Source of the DNA: Plakobranchus ocellatus
Taxonomy: Eukaryota; Mollusca; Gastropoda; Plakobranchidae
Assembly (NCBI GenBank): GCA_019648995.1
Contig: BLXT01004926.1
Location: 42,573-73,332 of the forward strand
Length of the DNA: 30,760 bases
Reading direction: 5' to 3'
Part shown: positions 11,513-26,014 of the stretch, piece after piece
Layout of the letters: every line of letters begins with the position of its first letter
How positions within the stretch are numbered: the first letter of the stretch is position 1
Translations under genes and position numbers: made by a program
Notes under the pieces: generated by a model
The model's input: the letters and a program-made list of their open reading frames with translations, nothing else
Database searches by the model: none
What the model was told of the DNA's origin: nothing

Positions 11513-14500
11513 CTAGACAAACACAAGTACAGAGAGAGAGAGAAACAGAAAGAGATGTTGAGCAGTTAGCAGTTGGTTTAGTACTGTCCACATTTTAAAA
11601 GCAATATGAGTCGGGTTGTGGGTCTGCATCACTGAGATTAACTCAAAACATAGAAGGAAAGAAGCGAAAATTCTCAATGTTTTATGAACAGAATGTCTAT
11701 AGCATGTTTGTACAAAGTTCTCCGCATAGCGAGGTGAGTAGTTTTCAACCTTTCAGTTAATGGTTTTCATTTAAAGTGAATCGGCAAAACCGCAACACGA
11801 CTCATTTTGAGGACTATTACACATATATTAAAATTCTTCAATGCAAAAAAAAAAATGTACAAGTGTAGGCTTATGCAGTTTTATACTATGCATCTTTTCT
11901 AGTGAGAAAATCAATAATCACATTTCGGGGCAGGAATTCACCTTGAGTAACATTTGATATTACAAATACTCCTCAGTAAAACAAACGTGAGCTCCCTTGG
12001 AATAATGCGGCACAAGCCATCTTAGAGTAGCAAGATTATGAAGAGACTAGTAAAATAAAGAAGAGGGCAGTATAAAATACACATACTGACCCAGTGTCAC
12101 TACGCTGTGTAAATAGACACACTGGAAGCTTAAATACTACTCTCAAAAAAGTAATCTATGCAACATACACAATGGAAACTTACATGCTACTCTCAAGACC
12201 ATGTCAGCCTTGCTTCTTGCTGTCGCGTTGATGGCTTGGTTTGCAAATGGTTGAATCAACATTGTTAATTCTGCAACAAAGGGAAAGAATTTTTAGATGC
12301 TGGTGTAGTCAGTGTGATATACAAGAGACAGGTTAAAGCGTTACCTTTTTTTTTAATGAGATGTACACATAAACACACACATATTTCCTCAATTGTAATC
12401 AGTACTATTTTGTAATTGTGTAAAAAGAATAAAGGGGCAAAGAAAGAGCACAACTAGATTCTCTCTCAACACTTCCAGTATTTTATTAAAGTACAGAGCT
12501 AGATTCTCTGTCAACACTTCCAGTATTTCATCGAAGTACAGAACTAGATTCTCTGTCAACACTTCCAGTATTTCATCAAAGTACAGAACTAGATTCTCTG
12601 TCAACACTTCCAGTATTTCATCAAAGTACAGAACTAGATTCTCTGTCAACACTTTTAGTATTTCATCAAAGTACAGAACTAGATTCTCTGTCAACACTTC
12701 CAGTATTTCATCAAAGTACAGAACTAGATTCTCTGTCAACACTTCCAGTATTTCTCATCAAAGTACAGAACTAGATTCTCTGTCAACACTTCCAGTATTT
12801 CATCAAAGTACAGAACTAGATTCTCTGTCAACACTTCCAGTATTTCTTATCAAAGTACACACCTAGATTCTCTATGAAAGCCTCTAATATTTCAGCAGCC
12901 GTTGTGTAGATTTCCTTGTTTTTGGAGCTGAGATTTGGAGCGACGGCCCCAACTGTCATGCTGATAACGCTGCTCATCGAATCTCGCAGCATGGGCGTCA
13001 CCTGCAGCATCACTTTCAGGGCATACAGGTTCACTTTAGAATTTGAGTCCATCAACCGTGGCAAAAACTTGTCAAAGATCTGAAAATCGATAGAAAATAG
13101 ATTTGAATTCTTTAGCCAAGTCCCAAATTTGTCAATGTGCGACAAGTTAACACAATAAAGGATAAAGCATTGAAATCTACCTGATTCAGTTCAGGTTTCA
13201 GTTTTCACTGTATAACAAATCCACAACAAGATGATCTCAGGCGTTCAAGGCCCTCTATCAGGCCAGGGACATTTGTGGGGGTCTTGAACCCATGAGTCCC
13301 TGCAGATCTCAAGGAAGGTTTGCAATCCGCTGTGCCCCAACAACCCCCAATTTATTTCAGGTTAAAATCTCTTAGCCAGCATAGATACTTGTCAAAGATC
13401 TGGTAATTTGGATTGCAATGGCAGATTTTTATCCCAATCATATAAACTGATTAGAGTTCAACAGTCAAGGCAGAAGTTTGTAAAAGGCCTGAGAATTTTT
13501 TAAATAACAACAGTGTTATCTTCTAGTTTTACGTCTCTTAGTGACCATCACCCTAGACAGTCACAATGGCAAGCTGGACTGCATCGAGGGTAATTAATGA
13601 GGGAGATTAACAGCCTGAGCTATCTATATAAAAATACATAAGAGTAGCACACCTTGATGATCTGTGAGGAGACGAGAGTGGGGTTTGTCTCACACATTGC
13701 CAGGAAGCTCGACAACCCCTCGTACCGTTCCTGCCAGTTGTTGGCCGACATCAGATCAGTCATGGCCTTCACCTCGCCCATCCTTGCCTCGTCCGTTCGC
13801 ATCAAGGCTCGACGTCGTGGCTGCTGGAACCCGCTGTCGGCAGAGCTGTATAATTCATGTACAAAGTTATTACTACTGGGGGCATTTCTTTCTCACTTTA
13901 CACAAAATGTCTATAAATTTCTCTCTAAGCTTCACAGACACAATCCTACCAACAAAACTCTATTGAAAAATCTTAAATACCACAATGATTTCATTAGTCA
14001 CCCATCCATATGAAAGAAGTCATTTGTCAGAAATTGTCCATCAGAAGTTGAAAACAGCAAAAATAGACAAACAAGCAGACACTTCAAAAAAAAAAAAAAA
14101 AACCTTTTGCAGATCTCCAAGTGATGACCATTTGTTATGCCAGAGAGACTTTTATGCGCTTTTTCACCTGTTTTCAAATATTGTGCTTTACATCATGTTG
14201 GGCGTTTCCCCAAAAACCACTTATTTTGTATTGGCTGGTCACATTCCATCTATAAAATATGGCAATGCATAAATATATTCTTTGTCATGTTATGAATTCA
14301 GAGTATATACCATTCCTAATTGAAATTTATTATACATACTTAGAATGTAATATTTTGCTCATCATGCCTATCACTCTAGACACACGAAGAGTAAGAGGGA
14401 CATATAGAACCTTTGAAAAGACTAATGAATTAGATTTAGCTGAAGAAAAAAATAACAACAGCCAATGTCCAATAGTTTGATGGCTTCTGTTTTTCCCCCA

Positions 14501-17500
14501 TTGTGAAAGAAAGTCTGACAAAACAGTTGTATGTGATCTCACCTGCTTGCTGAGCCTCCACGGATTGAAGAGTTGGAGCGACTGCCTTGTCCCGATCTCC
14601 TTGATCTAGCTGACGACAGTTCACTGGGTCGCTCGCCCAGGCCCTTCATGACAATAAAGTTAAAATGATTATCTAAGTGTTCCTTAAAAAGGATGGTATA
14701 AGATACACAGATATTAAAAATCATATCAAGTAATAACAATAAACGATGTGTTTTCAGCAAGTCCATGATTCAAAAAGCCTTAGATAACAATGGTTCACTA
14801 ATGTAAATTGCACTTTCTTCAGACATAAAATGTTTTTCTCTCTTTTTTTTCATCATGGCTTATCGTGTTGATTTGAGTGCTGACACATTACGATATCTGA
14901 AAAGCTGCTCGAGTAATGTTACACAGCAACTTGCAGTAGCGGCTCTGCTCAGAGGAAAGGATTATACTCATGAAAAATGATCTTTACATATACTACATTT
15001 TTAGAGTTCAGAATGCTTAACTTACGACCCTACTTTATAGTGAAACAAAATGAATGCTTCAGAAACTTATTATAGTTTTAGGAACTTTCATTGAAAGCCC
15101 GCTAACCTCTAATTATTGTTATAAATTATATTTTACTAAAGAAAATTTCCCTCAGACAAACTGCTTAAACATCTCGTTGCTTGTCGAGAGAGAATCTAGT
15201 GAAGGAATGAAGCACGGGCCACAGACAGACACCTCACACATGTGTATCAGTATATGCAGGAAGATCCTTAAAATATCGCAGGTAGACCTTCTGAGTTTTT
15301 TTTAATTGGTCTCCAACAGAGAGTTCAAGCATAGAACTTGGAAGAAATTTGTAACTACCTTTTGTTTGAGGTTGTCCACAATATCTTGGATATTTCTCAA
15401 CGTGTTTGCTGGGAGGTACTTGGTCAACATTTTGTCAAAATCTTGATGTGACATCAGCATGTACAAAATTTTCCTGCCATAGTACCTAGAAAGAACAATA
15501 TTTTTATAAATATTTAGGAATGAACAATTGTTCCCGCTTATTTTTAGCTTTTGTGAACAGCATTACTTTATACACATGAAATGCAGCCATTTAAAATCAG
15601 GGTCGTGTCAAACTAAGTCATAAACAAAACGATTTTGATACATTGACAGAGCTACCTATAAAAATGAATTTGTTTAACTTGTGTAGGATTCACCATTGAA
15701 GCCTTGAAATACGAGAGGCTTAAGGGATTTTTTTAACGAGATCTCAAGACCCATTCTCTTTGAGCAGAGATGTTTATAATTTTTAAAATTTGTAACAATG
15801 ATGTTACAAATATTATACGAAGGATTCTCATGGATAACATCAATCAAAGAACAGTGGGCTACCAAAGTGCCTCCTAATTTTTTTTTTTATATTAATAATC
15901 TTTCATTAACACATTGCCTCAAGTTTTAAAAAAAAATAGCAATAGTCACTTGCCTAAAGTCATGCAGACATACAAGCCAGTTAGTAGGAAGAAAGAGGTA
16001 AAGACAAAGCATTATATGGATAAGCCAGTGTAAACCCATAGTTCAAATATCAAGCTTTTGCAGTTTTGCCTAAAGGCTGTGGAGAAAATGTTTACATGAA
16101 TCCTCGACTTGCTTCAACACTACACATTCCAATCTCTCTCAGCGCTTGTTCTTTCCTCACCTGGTCTCCTGCGAGCCATCCATGGCAAACTGTGCTGCTG
16201 TAGGTAAGACCCGATCTGTGATATCCTTGACACCACTGAGGATACGACCAGATCCCATCTTCTCCACGAGGTCCACCAGGAACTGAGCAGTCAGCTTTCG
16301 GATTTGTACATTCTTGTGTCTAAATGGAAAAAAATCATCATCACAATATTATGGGNNNNNNNNNNNNNNNNNNNNNNNGGGGAAAGTCTGGGCACAACAG
16401 CTTGGTGTGTTCACTATCGCTAGGGTTGGCACACATTACATGAGGACAATACATTGACTCGATACAAACAGGAGTTAGTCGTAAACTGTAGACAAATAAT
16501 TTAAAAAAGAATGGAAAGCAAAGAACATAAAATATTATTTCACCCTAACTTGTAACAAAAGATCTATGAAAACTTGAGGCTTTGCCTGCAGAAACTGATA
16601 ACCTTGTCCATTCAAATATATCGGTGCATGAAGTTAGTTTCAAAATGTAAAATCAAAAGGAAAGTTCATTACTTATCAACACTAAAGTTGGGCTACAGTC
16701 TTTCTTCACTCTCTAGACTGTGCCACCTAATCATACTAAGGCTAGTTTAAAGTGTATTTAACTTGCAAGGTTCCACAGCCTATTGATAATATAGTCAGGT
16801 TAAAGGCTATCTCGTTCCACCCCACATCACCATATCAATACAATGTTTGGTTCAAGTCTATCTCAACTTACAAGGCTCCACCACCTATCAATACAATGTT
16901 AGATTACGGTCTTTCTCAACTTACGAGGCTCCACCGCCTATCAATACAATGTTAGATTACGGTATATCTCAACTTACGAGGCTCCACCGCCTATCAATAC
17001 AATGTTAGATTACGGTCTATCTCAACTTACGAGGCTCCACCGCCTATCAATACAATGTTAGATTATTGTATATCTCAACTTACGAGGCTCCACCGCCTAT
17101 CAATACAATGTTAGATTACTGTATATCTCAACTTACGAGGCTCCACCGCCTATCAATACAATGTTAGATTATACGGTATATCTCAACTTACGAGGCTCCA
17201 CCGCCTATCAAGGCTAAAAGTGCCCTCTGCGGTGTCACATTATCTACCATCTGACACAGGGCTTTGTCGACATCCTCCTTGATAAACTGGTTACTCTCCC
17301 CGCTCTTGGCCAAGAGGGTCTTCGTTGTGATGTCAACTTCCTGTAAGCAAAGCATTAGATGTTGAAAGAAAAGGAAAACACAGAAGATGCACTGAGTTAA
17401 ATTTTTATGTCGGAAAAACTACAGAAAATATTGAGTGGTTTCCAAGCAAATCTACCATTACAGAAATTGCTAAGCATGGTCTGCATACCCAATTTGGCAA

Positions 17501-20500
17501 AAATTCAAAAGCAGAAATTTGTTGAGTGTCAATAGAAAATAAGATTTTGGATGAAAAATAAGCTATAAAAAAAAAAAAAGGTTTCCTGCTTCTTTGAGAG
17601 CTTCATACAACGATTAGTGGAGAGAATCAAGCACCACCAGGCTCTGCCAAAAGTCAGTTCCCTCGTTGCCTCATAGGGTATTTCCTTTACATGATAACAT
17701 AATTTCTTCTTAGTTTAACTCAATGATGTCAAAAGTCTAACATGGCAAAAGGCTATGCTAGACAAAATAAAGAACATATATCATATAAAAACTGTTGACC
17801 AGGCTGTGTTTATGTGAGAGGTCAAGGTTACTGACCGGGTCCATGCCTTTCCTCAGGTGAGTAAACATGTCTCCTATTGCTGTGATGCCTAACCTCGACA
17901 CTTGCGACCGTAAATTTTTTGCCTGAAAAGCCACAGGTGAAATAGAAATACATCGATTTAGTCCATTGAACACAAATGAAATAGAAATACATCGATTTAG
18001 TCCATTGAAATAAGAAGAAAAAAAAAACGAAACAAACGCAGCATTCTCAGCAGTGTTTCAATACATTTCATTTACGGCATGCATATTCTATGTAATAAAA
18101 GTCAAAACTATGTAATATGAGCTTCACTTTCTGCAGAACACAATCTTTATATCTAAAGATCAGAAGTTTTTACTTTTTTGAATGAATCATTATTTTCAAG
18201 CTCTTCACGAATAACTAGACATAAAACAATTTTTTCCCCAGCTAGGATGTCATTCAAAATAGATTTTAATGTTATAATTTTCAAAAAACAAAAGTTATGC
18301 AGTTGCCCCAGTTGCCACTTGTATATCTCGTACCTCACTGATTTCAAATAACAATAGTTGACCTCAGGGACAAAAATTAACTAATCCATTTGACTGAGGC
18401 TTTCTACCAAAAACTCTTTTCCGAAATTTTTCAAGAGAAAAAAAAACATTCCAGTATCCAGCGTCATATTCAACTGAAACTTAAGTTTGTCCCTAGCTTA
18501 TTTCAAACAGTGAGAAAAAATCTCCATCAGACGCTGTGTTGTTGTTTGACAAAGCACATGATTCAATGCAAATGCTTTCTCTGGCAGTCGACAGATCTTA
18601 CATCCCATAACCAAACGGCTATCTTTTTACATTGCATGTGACTGCCCTCTCTAATATGAACACAGAAGGAGTTCTGTGCTCTTACCTCATTACAGATGGC
18701 TAGAACAATAGGGTGAAGAGATGCCGTCACAACTTCTGGATGGTGCAGGCACAGTCGCCTCAACATGTTGATGCCTTCACATTTTATCTCCCTGTGAGAT
18801 TTAGGAAATTAATAAATAAATAAACAGAAATGGCTTGCCATATGATATAAAAAATTCTTTGGTCTAAACTTAAAAGTTATATCTGGTCTAAAGCCACATA
18901 GAACTCTCGCAGCGACTGGAGAGAGAGAAATAATATACGCTTTGTTTTTCTTCATCTGGCAGACAAAGGGAAAAATACGGATGCCTTGCCCTATTCCTGT
19001 CAACCTGTTTTAAATTGCAGTAGCATGAATAATACCATGGACACCGCAGAAGTGATTCCAAACCAGAACCAAACTTACTCCCTCTGTTTTGTAAGAAAAG
19101 TGCCACCTACACTCACAATCCCACAGTTCCTATCTATCCTTTTAAAATCAAAGACACCAGTTATGCTTAATTAGGCATAGAGTCTAGCAGCATATTGATC
19201 TTCCTAGCTGTTTTTTCTCCCCTTGCTACAGACACAGCCGTCCCATACCAGTCACTTTGCTCCATCTTTTTCATCATATCTCTGAAGGCTGCCTCGCTGT
19301 CTTTGAAAGGCTTCCAATCTGCTGGATCCTCTGAATCCATTGGTGTCGAGGAAGTGGATACTGGCATTGGATAGGTGGATACGGATTCGTTGCTCCTACA
19401 GAGGGATACAAGAGTAGATTTCTTCAGACGCAGATGTTTATAACAGATGGTTAACAATATATCTTACCACAATTTGAGAAATAACTTTGCCAACACACTC
19501 TCTAGATTTTTTTCCTCACATCGCACAAACAAACAAAAACAGATAAAAACTAGAGGAGGGAATACAATGATAAGATGTATGAAGGCAAAATAACTACAAG
19601 CATATTTTAGTGTTTCGTCAAATCTTAGTCAAAAGCATCCTTTTCATTGCCTCATTTCTCTAAAAAATATAAGTAATATAAGTGGAAAAGAAAAGCATGT
19701 AAAAATACTGTGATTATTTTCTATAATTTGATACAAAACAAAAGAGAAAGAGCTGTTCTCACGTTTTCAAAGTTTTCCTCGGAGTGACGGCGGGTGGCGG
19801 AGGCTTGGGTGGATGGGTTGGCTGTCGAGCAGTCAGGTGGTTAATCGTGTCGTTGCTGAAGCTGTTGTTGACAATGGTGTTGTTGCTGTTCATACTTTGT
19901 GGTGCAGAGTTGATGCTGGTGCCAGACCCAGAGCCAGATATGGACAAAACTGAGCATCCATATGCGAACAAAAAAAAAAAAAAAGGAAACAAGAAATTAA
20001 AATTCTTTTTTCAAAAAGAAAATAAAGATAAACCAAAGGGCAAAAAAAAGACAATTTTTCAGTAATCTTCACCGATGAAAATAATCACAACAATAACATT
20101 AAGATACATAGCTGAAAAATCATTCATGAGTGAACTGAAACTTTAATCTTGATATCAACATTAAATACTGCTAAAAAAAAAAAGAAAGAAAAAGTACAAG
20201 AAGTGAAACTGTTTGGTGCTTGACATGCATCAAACAATTTACATTCTAAGTTATTTCTTTAATACATATATCAATTGGTTTGTCAGTCAGAGATAATTTA
20301 ACCAGACTTTCAGGGGGGGGAAATTACACGAGTGTAAAATAATACACAACAGCTGATCTTGAATAAACCGAAAACCTACATTCAAAACTGTTTATGCTCT
20401 CAGCGCTGGACAGGCGCTTCAGTTTCTGTTGCTGTCTTTCTCGTTCTCTCTTCAGCTTTTCTTCCTTCTCCCTCTCCTTCCTTTCCTCCTTCTCTCGCTC

Positions 20501-23500
20501 TTTCCTCTCCTTCTCCGCTCTCCGCCTCTCATCTTCCTCCTGCCGCTGCTGCTGTTTCACAGCAACCTTCTCCTTCAAAGACTGGGGTATACTCATATTG
20601 TTCTCCTGCGCCAGTTGAGCAAGGCAAAAAAAAGATAATCATGACAACAGTCAACGTCTTTTTTTCCAATGTTTCTGACAGTTATTCTTTAAATAAGGTT
20701 TACATTCTTAAATTGTTTGCATGTTTGACATCAACACATTGCAGGGAAAAAAAAAATAAATGTTGAAAAATGTCTAAAAACCAGTCCAAATTCATCAGAT
20801 GTAGCAAACAAGACTAGGGGTTTTTTAATTTGTCTTTTTTTTTCCTTTTTAGAAAAAAATTTAAGCTTTGTTTTCTTTCTCTAAACCTACAAATGTCACA
20901 CTATACAATATAACTAATTGCTTTTCATTGTGTTACTAGACATACATTTTTAAATACCACTAAACCACGGAAATGTAAAGTTGTGGCCGATTTAATCTGT
21001 CTTGACACTTCATGGGTTAATTCTTATTTTGGAACTTCTCCTACGTTATCATTACAAGATCTTGTTATGGGTGGAATTAATTTCTGTCTCTCTCTCTCTC
21101 CCACTTCCCCTCTCCTTGCCTCCAGAATTTCTGCACAGGACTTGCACATTAAACACGACCATATGCTCAAGACTCTTATTTTTTTGGGGTCAATTCTTCA
21201 ACTCTGTGTATCAAAGTGGACTCCTTCCATTAAAAAAAAAATTTTAAGTAAGTTACATGTTTTAAATAAACCGATAAACAAGGCTGGCAGACTTACGTCC
21301 TCTACATCTTCATCAGCTCCCGAGGTCTCTGAGCTGGAAATATCTGCATTGCTGCGGACGGCAATCCCAACCACCCCTGCAGGCCCAGCCTTCACGTCCA
21401 ACTTCCTGCGGTCCAGTCGCCCGTCTTGTGACTGGCCGCCAATGACTCCGGGGCCAAAGTCTGAGGGCACAGAGGGTGGCTCAAACATCCCTGAAACAGG
21501 TGAGAGAATACAAAACAACAACAAATCAATACATTGCAGATGTTAAGTTTTATGTCAATATTTTAATGGATATTTGATCAAATCCAATAACTTATGCAGT
21601 TTAAAAGTAATCTTTATTCAAGGATCCCTTCTCTTTTCTTGACATTAACTCCTTGTTCCTTTAAGAATTTTTCCCTCACACTTACTTGTATTTCTAGACA
21701 GTATAGAATAATTCGATGTTCTGTACTTCAAATCAGTTGAAATTAATGGAAATATAGTTTTAGTCTTTCAAACAGAATTTTTTTCTGCTTTCTGTCGATG
21801 CAATAATTTTTTTTCATTGAAAAACAAAACACAAATTAAGTTGGTATGGAATTGCAATAGTTTTAAATGCCTCAGGGCAAAAGCAAAGAACTTGAAATTC
21901 TTCCATGTGAGTTGTTAGTAAGTGATGGAAAGCAAAGCAAACACCGCAGGGGTGAAAAAGCCAAATATTAAGATGATTAAAAACAGAGCTGGAAACTCAC
22001 AGTATTAAAATGTGAAGAGTGAGAATTTATTGTAAAAGTTGTGTTACAAACAGACATAAAAGAAAATATTGTAAAAATTACTTAAGAAACCAACAAGATT
22101 GATAACCCAGGATAAATCGGTATTCATCCACAGATTTTTATCTAGGTATCCCTGTGAGGTTATTTTTACATAAGCATTTATGAGCCTTGATTGTGAACCA
22201 GGGCTATAGTAATTTCCAATGTTCCAGTTGTGAACTAACAGTTCTTATCAACCCATAGAAGAAACATGTGTACCTTAGATTACTCAAGAAGTTAAAAGGT
22301 CTTATACTGTACAGACTGGTGTATATTTTGTGTGAGTATGTGTGATATAGCATGGGGTGTCTATCCCTCCCTGTTTGTACCCACTGTGTTGGGTGGACAT
22401 ACCCCTTCCCACGAGGGTGATACTGGCATCGTAACTGCTGGACATTTTATCCTCCGAGTCGGACCCAATGAAACCAGGCAGATGTGATGTTGTGCCTGCA
22501 GCCATCCCTAGTGCTGAGGGGGAAATCAACGGCCCTGCAACAGTTGGGGAAGTAATGAGGGAAGGGAGAAAGAGAGGGGGGGGAGGGATCATTCCTTTTC
22601 TCAAAACAACTGAATGGTAACAAGCCCTCACGGACAAATCACCTGACCTCAGCGACTGATAGTCGTATGCTGCTGCTTAATTTCCTCTCAGAACTCAGTC
22701 ATATATCCAAAACAAAAGGAAAATAAACAGTCAGCATATGCATCAACGAACCAGATGTGCTCAGAATGCAGATTATAATTGTCAGCATTAAATTTAAGTG
22801 AAATGGAGGGGATCCTAAAACTTTGCAGAGCAACAAATTGTATTTTATCAATTATCCGGATTTTGAAGCACCTAAGAAGAGAACACTTTTGAAGATACAG
22901 AGACTGTATAGAGACTGCAATCTTTTTGTCCACAGAGGAGGAAAAATAAAGGATATAAAATAAAACAAACTCCCTTTTGAGGAAATCATAACAAGTTTGT
23001 TGTGGAAACCAAAAAAACTTGAGAGCCATGACTTGGTGACCACAAACGATTGAGGAGTCACAAGACCTGAAGGAACTAATGTAGCTGTCACAATGAGGAC
23101 AGCTCTGTTATTGTTATCTTTCCTGGTGAGAAAACCCAGTCTTGCTGATCCTTGGTGGCTAACAATGGCAGGAGATCCTGATTTATCTACCTGCTTTTCA
23201 TGAGCACAAAACTAAGGGAAATCTGATAAGATGAAAAGACGCCAAGGAATTTTGAAGTGGAGGACCAATAGCTGGACTTCTAACTCAGTGGAGACTATTG
23301 TATAGATTTCTTACTGAATGACCATTTGATGCAGCTCACTGAGCTAAATTGCCTTTAACTCACGTGTTTGAAGCTGCAGGCTCAGCCAGGCATTGGAAGG
23401 GGAACAAGCACAGTTTTACTACTAAAAAAAAACAAAAAAATAGCGAACCACAGATGCTAAAGAGGAATGACTGAAGAAAGAGACACAAAAACCTATTGTA

Positions 23501-25941
23501 TTACTCAAAGTTGAGCAGTAATGGCCCTGGCCTCGGTGGATGAAGTGTGGAGGATGAAAAAAGGACTTTGCCAACAGGGCGTTTGAAGATTCGCACACAT
23601 TTCACCCTGGCCTATGTCATGGAGATTACCATCCCACATCCACCCAACAACCATCCCACAACCATCCAACAAACATCCAACACTTATCCCACAACCATAC
23701 AAGAATGTATGGAAGGTTCCTCCGACTTCATAATCAAAGGGATAATTATGCCTAGAGAATGAAAAATCTGAGACAATTCGCAAACCCTCCAGGAAAATAG
23801 ATGGCACCAAGGGAAGAAAACATTAGGCAGCAATGCCCAAGTAATGCAAGGCAAAATATACAGTCCAAAGGTTACAAGAAAAGCAACACATTAACATTAA
23901 GCAAAAACAGAGCCATGCGCACATCATGACACTCAACTATGCGTGGTGACACAACAAAACACTGTCTTAGAGGAGGGCAACTGGTTAAGTAAGAAAAACA
24001 TTCACTACAAATTTACTGAAGTGTTATAGAGACTTAAGTTAAAAGTCTCACAATGATAAAGCTAAAGGAATAAATCTCCTTTTAAGTCAAGAGGGTTTGA
24101 CCAGGAGGATTTTTGTTTTCCTCTTTAGACAGATGATTTTATATGGAACCACACATAATCCAGATAATTTTACAGCAATAAATCTTGAAACCAATCAAAA
24201 TGAATCAAAAATTGCATTTTACTCATCTCAAATGTCTGATAGATTTTGATTTTTGTGCTAGCATTCATAAAAATATAATTTGGACTAAGAACTAAATTAA
24301 AATGTGCTTTAACTTCACTTCAATTTTTTTTTTTTTAAATTTTCTACAACATTCAACTCATTATGAATGGTTTCAAGAAATGACTAGTTTGATAGGAAGA
24401 GCACACTCATATCTTATACAAAAAAATGTAACATTTTGAAACAGCAAAGATAAACCACACATATTATAAGCGTATTGAACATCTATAAAAGTGATTATGT
24501 CAAACTAAAGAAAAATAATGATACTCCGCAGCAAGATCACAGTCTTCACTGTTAAGTTTCAGAGTTAAGTATTAGAGTGTTAGTTTTTTTCAGAAAGAAT
24601 GAGATAGAGCTGATGAGAAATGATGGAAACATGGAGTGGGGAAAAAATGATTAGCAGGAGACTGCATTATGTCCAAACTGCATTTACTTTAGAATTAAGA
24701 ACAATTCATATTCACTTCATGTAAACTGAATTAAAATAGCTTTTATATTTTTTAAAAATTGTACCTGGTAATTATGTCATAGACATCATTGACCTTTAAT
24801 ACTAGAGAAACATTGATCAAGAGATATCAATAATCTCTTTCACAAATTTATATCAAAATTGTGTTTATGGCAAGAAAATAAAAACTTATATTTCAGTTTA
24901 TTCAGCCTCAAAATTAAGGTTCCAGAATCAAAGTAGGAATTATTTACTTGTCTATAGTTGTATTATTTCATTTCCTTCAATCACCATAGCAGCTTCAAGA
25001 TCCTCACACTCATTGGTTTTTTTTTTCTGGGGGTGCAGGATTTTAATATTTTTCTTACTTTCGAAAGAGAATGTTTCTTCCATCTTTCGACAGAATGTTA
25101 GTAATGCAATATATCAGCTTGGTTAGGACATTTTAAGCCACACATTTTTATTTTAAGAGCAGAAATTTGCAAAAGTGCATGGCTTGGCTACAGTGCTGTT
25201 TGAGTGACTTGTAGTATCTGTAATGCGTGTGTAATATGTAAGACTTGTGTGTTTTGCGATATGTAAGATGGGCCTGTTTGCATATGCATGTTTCCAAATG
25301 TGGTTGTTCTGTAAAGAATATGCTTGTGCGTATTTGTAGTTAGGTATGTTTGGCTACCTCTGTTGCTGAACCGCCGACGGTCTTTGATGCGGCCAGCGTT
25401 TGTATTGAACGTGGACGCTGGGCCGGCTGGGGCAGACACTGAGGACGAGGCATCATCGCCATAGCCTCGTCCCACCACCTGGACATCTGAGTTCCGGTTC
25501 TCCCTGAAGGTCACCCCGCTGCTGGGGTTGTAGTCGAGGTGAACCATCCCCCCACCTCCACCGGGACCCCCAGGACCCGTGGAGCGGCTGTGGATGTGGC
25601 TGTAGCTTCCACCGTAGCCTCCACTCTCCGCGTCACCATCCGGCCCAGTAAAGCTGTTGTCGTTGTTGTTGTTGTTACGTTTGTAGCTGAGATTGGTGTT
25701 GTTGTTGCTGCCACGGAGATTATTTGTGCTGTTAGCGTGTACCAGTTTGGAGTCTTGCTTCTTGATGCTGCTGCAGGAGCAGAAAAAAACAAAATGAACA
25801 AAAATAAAATAAAGTTCGAGATGAAAAAAAAGAGAATTAATTAAAAGATCAATTATTACATCAGAGGAGGTTTATTATTTCTAGACAGAACAGCCCATTA
25901 GATAGCTGAAATTAATTCATGGCCATAAGAATAGAGATTTT

Positions 25942-26014
<73 letters not shown>

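Larger units (their letters stand above)
17341..21296. other. Introns between exons f and l
   Basis: Six introns of about 350-910 bases around exons g-k. They hold the 39-bp duplication, A runs (for example near 19970) and T-rich acceptor tracts. Open frames seen in them are short, low in complexity and unsupported. Confidence 0.65.

Noticed and set aside
12389-12742. 117-aa minus-strand ORF of repeated TENLVLYFDEILEVL units as a separate gene
   Set aside because: It is the intronic 45-bp minisatellite; there is no independent start context, and its frame is broken from exon q. Reported as a repeat and finding instead.
12454-17213. CRISPR array interpretation of the regularly spaced repeats
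   Set aside because: The units are contiguous tandem copies without unique spacers, lie in introns of an animal gene and are derived from its exons.
20359-20766. 135-aa plus-strand ORF rich in Ser/Pro/Leu
   Set aside because: It is the antisense of the charged-helix exon g; low-complexity purine sequence stays open on both strands.
25539-25844. Open frames in other phases across exon d
   Set aside because: They are shadows of the GC-rich exon; only one frame joins both neighbouring exons in phase.
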